Below, piece by piece: positions 58,418 to 64,000 of a stretch of DNA of 64,000 nt (positions are counted from its first letter, which is position 1; each line of letters begins with the position of its first letter). This DNA is from Ligustrum vulgare (taxonomy: Eukaryota; Streptophyta; Magnoliopsida; Lamiales; Oleaceae): the NCBI GenBank assembly GCA_963555705.1, contig OY743172.1, forward strand, positions 21,885,446 through 21,949,445. The letters are read 5' to 3'. A model generated the notes under the pieces. It was given only the letters and a program-made list of their open reading frames with translations. It did no database searches and was not told where the DNA came from. Position numbers and translations under genes: made by a program.

Positions 58418-58892
58418 AACTACTTCGGCTCCAAAGATATGCGGTCCTGCTAAGGAGCAGAGTCATTGCCGATTGTGTTGTGCTAATGAAAGCCAAGTAA
58501 ATATTCGTACATATTCTCTCCCTTTTCGGGTAAAAAACACTGATAGTATTGTTGGTAATCCAACTTTATTTTAGTTCATAGTTGTCAATCAAATTTCATT
58601 TTATTTCAATTGATTATTATTTTTTTTTGCGCGTGTGACAGAATATTCAACGGCCAGCCAAAAAATCAGAATAGGTGATGATTTTAAAGCAAAATAAATT
58701 TATTCGTAGTATTTCCCCCCTTCCTTTCCTCTATACGTGTTGAGATATTTATTAATTATTTAAACTCAAAGATTTTATTAATTATTAATGCTTGTGTTTT
58801 ATGAAATTGTTATATGGAGTGTTTGTGATTTTTCTCCTTATTATTAGCTACGGTGCTTATGGAATGAGGACTTGTGTGGCAGCTATAATTAT
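58418..58892 (+). pseudogene. Cys-rich exon-like fragments, unrecognised
   Basis: One piece (about 58430-58497, before a GTAAATA donor) reads APKICGPAKEQSHCRLCCAN. A second (about 58845-58892) reads LRCLWNEDLCGSYNYG before GGTCAG. The two might be exons of one Cys-rich domain. Too short to assign. Confidence 0.25.
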
Positions 58893-58899
58893 GGTCAGT

Positions 58900-59940
58900 T
58901 AGTTCTCTAAGCATTTTTCCATTAATGTAGATTAATAGCTTCCCCCCTTAGTATAACAAAATTAATTAGAAGTGAAAGAAAAAATATGTAGTATGATGAG
59001 TTTTCTCTCTCATGCTATAGAAGTAAAAAGGTAATTAATGTGAAATAGGTACTATACGCAACGAGTGTCTATAGGGAATAAGAAATAAGTCTACAAAGGC
59101 CTCCAATGGGAGGGTGGTTAGAAAGGAAAGGGGAAAAAAATATAAGTGTTCTTGTTCCTTGAGTTACCTATTTGGTGATAGTTATTGTCATGTTAGCATT
59201 GATTTTTATTTGAGAAATACTTTTATGAGATTTGATTTTTTCCTAAGAGACAGTTGTGAACCTCAATTTTACTCCAAGAATTTGCCTATAGTGGATAGTA
59301 AATTTTTAGTTCATATACTCTTGAAATTTCTACTATTAATGCTAAAATAGCTTTAGATCCACTTCAGGTTCATTTTAACTTTACTACCCAAATGAAATAA
59401 GTTACATTATTTAATTTGTCCTTAGCAGAGTAGTATTAGGAATGACTTTATCTTTTGTTAACCATGTCCTTTGCACATGATGATTTCGTTCACAGTCGAA
59501 CGTGCAGGTATGGTTTGGTTCTTTTCTTCTCTTACCTTGAACTTAATTTGAAAGTTCATATGAAGAAATTGGGATTGAAGTGATTACTGTAAATTATAAT
59601 CACATAAAAGATTATTTGTACAGATGCATCCTAGAAAATTAGTTTATCACTTCTATTACAAATTTTTCAAGTGTTCCTTTTTCATATTACACAATTTCCT
59701 TACAAGCTGACTTAGTTTGTATTTTGTGCCTTACCTGGAATGATATTTGGATTATTTAGTGATTATACATATAAACTATGGATGCCATGCTTTGATGATT
59801 TATAAAAATGATATATATGGGTGCCATGCTTTGAAGATTTTGTTAAAATTAAATTTATAATGGAAATTTATTGGGATTTGTTACTTTTATATAGGATTAT
59901 GCTTGTTCATGGATTCAATATGATGGCCAAGTAGATGTAG
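58900..59940. other. Non-coding stretch
   Basis: AT-rich. ATGGATGCCATGCTTTGA and GGGTGCCATGCTTTGA near 59780 and 59820 are a short duplication. The 78-codon ORF at 59114 is not recognised. Confidence 0.4.
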
Positions 59941-59947
59941 ATCCATC

Positions 59948-60450
59948 AAAAAACCATTTCTCTTGAAAGCCTGTGACATGGAATCTCAATTTTTTAGTAA
60001 CACGTGCATCTCTTTTAAAAGCCTGTTACACATACAATGTAAAATAAATTTTAACATCAATGCTTAGTTCTTATTTGTGATCAATCATTGAATATTTTTC
60101 ATATGAGAAAGTAACACAATCATAATCTGGTTCAGCTCTATTTCCTTATGTTACATCATCCAATTATCATTTACTCATTTTTAATTTTATGTTCTATACA
60201 TGCAAGTGTTCCATGAATATTTTCCCTTTTCAAGTTAAATTTTTATTCCTCAAGTATAAAAGCATTTCTCGTGAAAGCTTGAAACATGGATTCCTAATTC
60301 TTTAGTAACATGCATGTGCATCTCTCTTCAAAGCTTGTGACATGCATGGTGTAAATTTAAGTGTGACATAGATTCTTAATTCTTATTTATGATCAGTCAT
60401 TGAATTTGATTCCTCTTAGAAACTAACAAAGTCATCATTTGGTTCTATTA
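59948..60450 (+). repeat. Diverged tandem duplication, about 310 bp
   Basis: Blocks near 59948-60150 and 60256-60450 share CATTTCTC.TGAAAGC, ACATGGA, TTTAGTAACA, GTGCATCTCT, TTCTTATTT and GATCA.TCATTGAAT in the same order. Confidence 0.6.
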
Positions 60451-60668
60451 AAATGATTTATTCATCTTTAACTAAATTTACAAATAAGTAACCTATTTAT
60501 TTTAAAATTTAAACCCTAATCATTCAAAAAGTATTTTAATTGAACTTATTATTTAGAAGTAAAGTTATTAAGTTTATTCAAACATATTATTCTTATTCAT
60601 TTATTTATAAGGCTTATATTGAAAATATTTATTATAATTCTATGGTACAAGTCCTTTTTTTATTTCAG

Positions 60669-60798
60669 ATTGGCTGGCTCAATGCAATTAGAGAATGGCA
60701 AGAGAAGTTTGTTGGGAATATGAGCTCTAGAGAATTTGTCGATACCATCACTTGGATCTTAAGGCAGTTGAGTCTTTGTATTTACATCAAATTGAGAG
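60669..60798 (+). pseudogene. Single exon of an unrecognised gene
   Basis: Between a TATTTCAG acceptor and a GAG/GTAAC donor, the open frame reads IGWLNAIREWQEKFVGNMSS, then REFVDTITWILRQLSL. Trp-rich and helical in look, and well conserved in appearance compared with its surroundings. The family is not recognised and no adjoining exons were found. Confidence 0.35.
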
Positions 60799-60829
60799 GT
60801 AACAAAATGACCTTTTATGTTAAGTGAAA

Positions 60830-62390
60830 GGAAGCTCTGTTATTAGTTCTTATTTAGTTCCGTGACTCTGCTACAGATTAAAAATCTGCCTAAAGGGGCA
60901 CAATTGTCATTGATTATACATAATGATACACACCAGGATCGGCAACAAAATGGCTGCTGCTAAGTTATTTGCTCTTGTTTGTCTGGTGTAACGTACTTTA
61001 TGAATTTGAGTATTATCATTATTTTTCCATTGTGGGTCAATGGTAATCTTCTATCAACAATGCATGTGCTCTCAAATGCTGAATTTGTTGAGATAATAAC
61101 CTATGATGTTAGTTGATGTGAATCTTTCACTCGTCTTTACACGTAATCTTTTGGAATTCTCCGAGTCCACTTTTATTCTATTATGCTTTGCATACTTGAG
61201 GAGACAAATATTGAGTTCCACTTTAATGTAAATTACCTATAGTTGGATTTTCTTCTTTCATGTACATTTTTTTAGGTTTTTTGTCAAGAAATTGAAATTG
61301 TACATAGTTTGACAGGAGCAAATTTTAACACTTTTCTCATAATTGAATCTTAAAATCCAAACAATTTAGTTTAAATACTTTACATTTATAAGCAGACTTT
61401 AAAACATATTTTAGAACTTGTCTTGAAAACTGACTAACAGTTTCCCAAGAGTTTTGGATGAAGCTTTTCCTTTCTACTGTTTTAACTTTTAACTGTAATA
61501 GTTTGTCTCTTCTTATATCAGGTCCTATCTTTTTAATATCATATTGATGTTTTTTTTAATCTTTAGACTTTAATCACCTTTTGATGCCAATTTTCTCTTT
61601 TATTCTTTATTGAACATAAGGTAATAAAAGAAGTATAGAGACTTGTCCATATGAACATTAGGATTTTATTTGACTTTTTTCCTAGATAATGCTATTTAAT
61701 TTGCAAAATCGATATGAAACAGGTGTTTCTTTTACATCATTTGATTGCTTTGGTTATGCTCCTTAAAATAACTTTCTCATCATTTCTTGCCTGTGGTCCT
61801 ACTATTTTAATGCCAAAGTTTTCTTTTTAATTATGCGCATGACCTCTACATTAGGTAGGACAATAACATCAAACCATTGTTTCTTTTCTTGACGAGATAT
61901 AATGTCCATCATTTGTGTTCTGAAATGCAATAGCTTGTTGCCCTTCATTATGTATAAGAATGGAATTTGCTTATCAACAGAAAGTTTAATATGGTGGCTG
62001 ACCAAATTCTTATGCCATGCTCTTGATGCTTGAATCTACAGATAACAGAACATTCCACTTGGAAGCTTTAATGCTACGTTTAATTTCCCTAGCTTTTGAA
62101 TCTTGTTGATCCTCTTGGCTAGCTTTAGCGTAGTGCATATAAGTAAAATAATTACAATTTCATACATGTGTTTTTTATACAGATGCATTGCTCTGCTCCT
62201 AAGTGTTTTCCCCTCGTTTGACTGCTACAAGCACTTGATTTAGGGCTAGACATGTTGCAAAATATGGGAAATAATGGATGAATTACGAGATTTTTGGACA
62301 TTCTTAATGGCAGGGTAATGCAGTAGTGGGTTTTAGCTCTGTTGGTGTGGCAAACATCCTTGGACTCACTTCTCGCTTGAATTTATCTCG
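60830..62390. other. Non-coding stretch
   Basis: Nothing recognised beyond short ORFs. Confidence 0.4.
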
Positions 62391-62399
62391 TAACATAGT

Positions 62400-62672
62400 T
62401 TTACATATGGTTTTCACATTGGTATATCCGAGTTGTTGGCAGCATGTCTGAGTCTGACTAGCGCCTTCGATGGCAATAAATTAAAAGCAGAAAAGTTTTA
62501 AGTCTCAATGTAGTGGCATCTTTAAGTAACAGTCCTACATATGGTTTTCACATTGGTGTATCTGAGTTGTTTGCAGCATGTGTAACTGTGGATGCTAACT
62601 GTGGCGCCTGCGATGACAATAAATCAAAAGTAGATAAGTTTAAGTCTAATTTAATGGCATCTTGAAAGTAAC
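62400..62672 (+). repeat. Tandem duplication, about 130 bp
   Basis: ACATATGGTTTTCACATTGG, TGAGTTGTT.GCAGCATG, a GCGCCT(T/G)CGATG-type phrase and TGGCATCTT occur twice in order. Confidence 0.7.
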
Positions 62673-63193
62673 ATTTTTCTTACGTCAATTTCCCATACAA
62701 GATTTCTGAATCTTGAATTCTTGTGTGTGCTTAATTGCCGATTCTGGCTTTGGTTACTCCATATGCTTTGTAACACCTGTAAATTTTTATGTTGAGTTTA
62801 ATATTAGTTCAGATTTATTCTTCTATTTGTAAGCAAACATTTAGACTTCGAAATAATTAATCCAATCATGACACCATATATGCTCCAAATTCGATGCAGG
62901 TTAGTTTTATTTAAGTGAAATTTTTATTCTTTAGCTCCACAAATGTTATGCATGCTAGGAAATTTATATTCAATTGCTGGTGTGAGGTGTGCCACTCTCC
63001 CAAAACCAATATCAAGCTGGGAACAATCCTTTTAGCATTAGCAATTCCTAAATTACACAAATGTCCATGTAAATACTACTTTTGATGTACATGACTTTTG
63101 TCAACTATATGGGCATCCTCTTCTTGCTTGTTTATGCTCAAATAACATTTTTTCTATTTCAATGTCATGCAAATCATCACAAATATAAATCGT

Positions 63194-63222
63194 CACGTGC
63201 ATTGCACGTGTTTGTCTACTAG
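63194..63222 (+). repeat. Helitron-type 3' hairpin and CTAG end
   Basis: The palindrome CACGTGCATTGCACGTG is followed 8 bp later by CTAG and T. Confidence 0.6.
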
Positions 63223-64000
63223 TATATATATTTATATTTATATTATATATAAGATTCACTTTCAAAATCAACGAAATGTGATTCCTCCCAAAACAAGAAA
63301 TAAAGCACGCTTTCTCTGCCATTTCTTCACTTCCTAGAAGCTTCTCGTCTCTGCAAACTACTCGATGGCCATTCTTCTACTTCTTTCTCGTCCGATTCTC
63401 TTTTGCCTCCATCACCTCCAACTCCTAAGCAGTTTCACTGTCGACACTACGCTTGTTGGATGAAGAAACCGTCATGAGGGTTGAGTAGGGTTTCAAGCAA
63501 TCCTTTCATTTCTCTTTGCCGATTTTCCTGTGAGACATTTTCTTCCTTTCATGGTGTGCTTCTCGCGGCGGAAGATGGAGTGCCAAATTGCTCTTTCATC
63601 TTACCCATTTTTTTATTTTTATTTTTTTGCTTTTTCACTTACTAAATGCAAGATGGAATGGAAGTTTAAAGTATTTTTTTCCCCTTTTGTTGCACTTGAT
63701 CGGTAGGTCTGTGTGTAAATAGCACATTGAAATTATATGGCCGACTCTATTCTTGTATCTTACTCATTTTTTTTACTTTCGAACTTCCTATACGCAAGAT
63801 TGAATGGAACCTTCAGGTAAATTTTTTTGCCTTATCTACACTTGAACAGTAAGTGTGTGTGTAAATGCCACATTGAAATTCAATGGTTGGATTTGTGACT
63901 GAAGCTATGTTCACATGGATGAATTTATTACTAAAGGTTAGTTTGAGCCCCCTTTTTTCTGGAAGAATGTATGCACTTCAATTTTCAAAATACTTATGTT
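63223..64000 (+). other. Right edge: leader-like DNA with a 159-bp tandem duplication
   Basis: After a TA-rich block, sequence near 63310-63500 resembles a plant gene 5' end, with an ATG at 63365 (MAILLLLSRPILFCLHH..) that stops after about 30 codons. Two related units begin near 63598 and 63757 and share TCTTAC.CATTTTTTT, GCAAGAT.GAATGGAA, TGTGTGTAAAT and CACATTGAAATT. A gene may continue past the window. Confidence 0.35.

Larger units (their letters stand above)
58228..63222 (+). mobile_element. Probable non-autonomous Helitron (3' end supported, 5' end unknown)
   Basis: The segment ends in CACGTGCATTGCACGTG (63194-63210, an 8-bp stem), then TTTGTCTA and CTAG (63219-63222) followed by T. 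This fits a Helitron 3' terminus. Within it are isolated exon-like pieces and several local duplications, as in gene-capturing Helitrons. The left border given here is only the edge of the foldback element; no 5' TC terminus was recognised. Confidence 0.45.

Noticed and set aside
1..64000. tRNA, rRNA or organellar insert
   Set aside because: No recognisable tRNA arms, rRNA cores or plastid/mitochondrial genes; TGGTATCAGAGC sites are retroelement primer sites.

Overview
This is an AT-rich nuclear segment from a flowering plant, most likely a eudicot. It has spliced genes with plant-type introns, Ty1/copia, Ty3/gypsy and Helitron coding remnants, hAT- and MULE-like foldback elements, and tRNA-iMet primer sites. 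I see no rRNA, tRNA or CRISPR locus and no organellar insert. Most of the window is transposable elements, several nested, with captured or broken gene pieces between them. Protein family names come from reading the translations by eye; no database search was run.

Layout. (1) 0.9-5.3 kb holds a seven-exon gene, in frame throughout, for a DUF1985 plus Ulp1-type (C48) cysteine protease protein, typical of genes carried by plant Mutator-like elements. It is followed at 5.4-5.95 kb by three frame-compatible exons of another gene. (2) 7.2-10.9 kb is a decayed copia element cut off at 10,891 by a miniature LTR retroelement (TRIM) with three LTR copies (10.9-12.07 kb). (3) 12.1-15.1 kb has scattered exon-like pieces, one GAPDH-like. 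(4) 16.3-18.3 kb has two elements with clean 8-bp target duplications: a 1.4-kb foldback element and a 484-bp hAT-type element. (5) 20.7-26.2 kb is a complete but decayed copia element on the minus strand whose gag region is occupied by an array of short palindromic motifs. (6) 26.4 kb has a small membrane-protein gene with one in-frame stop. (7) 28-34.6 kb has LTR pieces, including a gypsy LTR with a nested solo LTR. (8) 34.6-39.5 kb is a decayed autonomous Helitron (Rep plus PIF1-like helicase). (9) 39.8-43.2 kb has a hAT-type element and a solo LTR. (10) 46.6-58.2 kb is a foldback element interrupted by a 10.2-kb LARD-type LTR retrotransposon. (11) 58.2-63.2 kb is exon-like pieces and local duplications ending in a Helitron-type 3' terminus.

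The most notable object is the LARD-type element at 47,781-57,971. It has two 3,453-bp LTRs that look identical, a 5-bp target duplication, a tRNA-Met primer site and no gag-pol. Its 3.3-kb interior carries, antisense to the element, two intact intronless ORFs. One is a LOG-family cytokinin-activating enzyme with its catalytic motif preserved. The other is a 188-residue basic Cys-rich protein resembling the nucleic-acid-binding proteins of carla-like plant viruses. Each has a similar TTTAAATAG box upstream, and three imperfect repeats follow the LOG stop codon. A recently mobile, non-autonomous retroelement carrying a hormone-activation gene beside a virus-like gene is the best candidate for an undescribed system here.

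A solo LTR of what looks like the same retroelement family lies at 31,685-34,194, so the family has been active more than once in this region.
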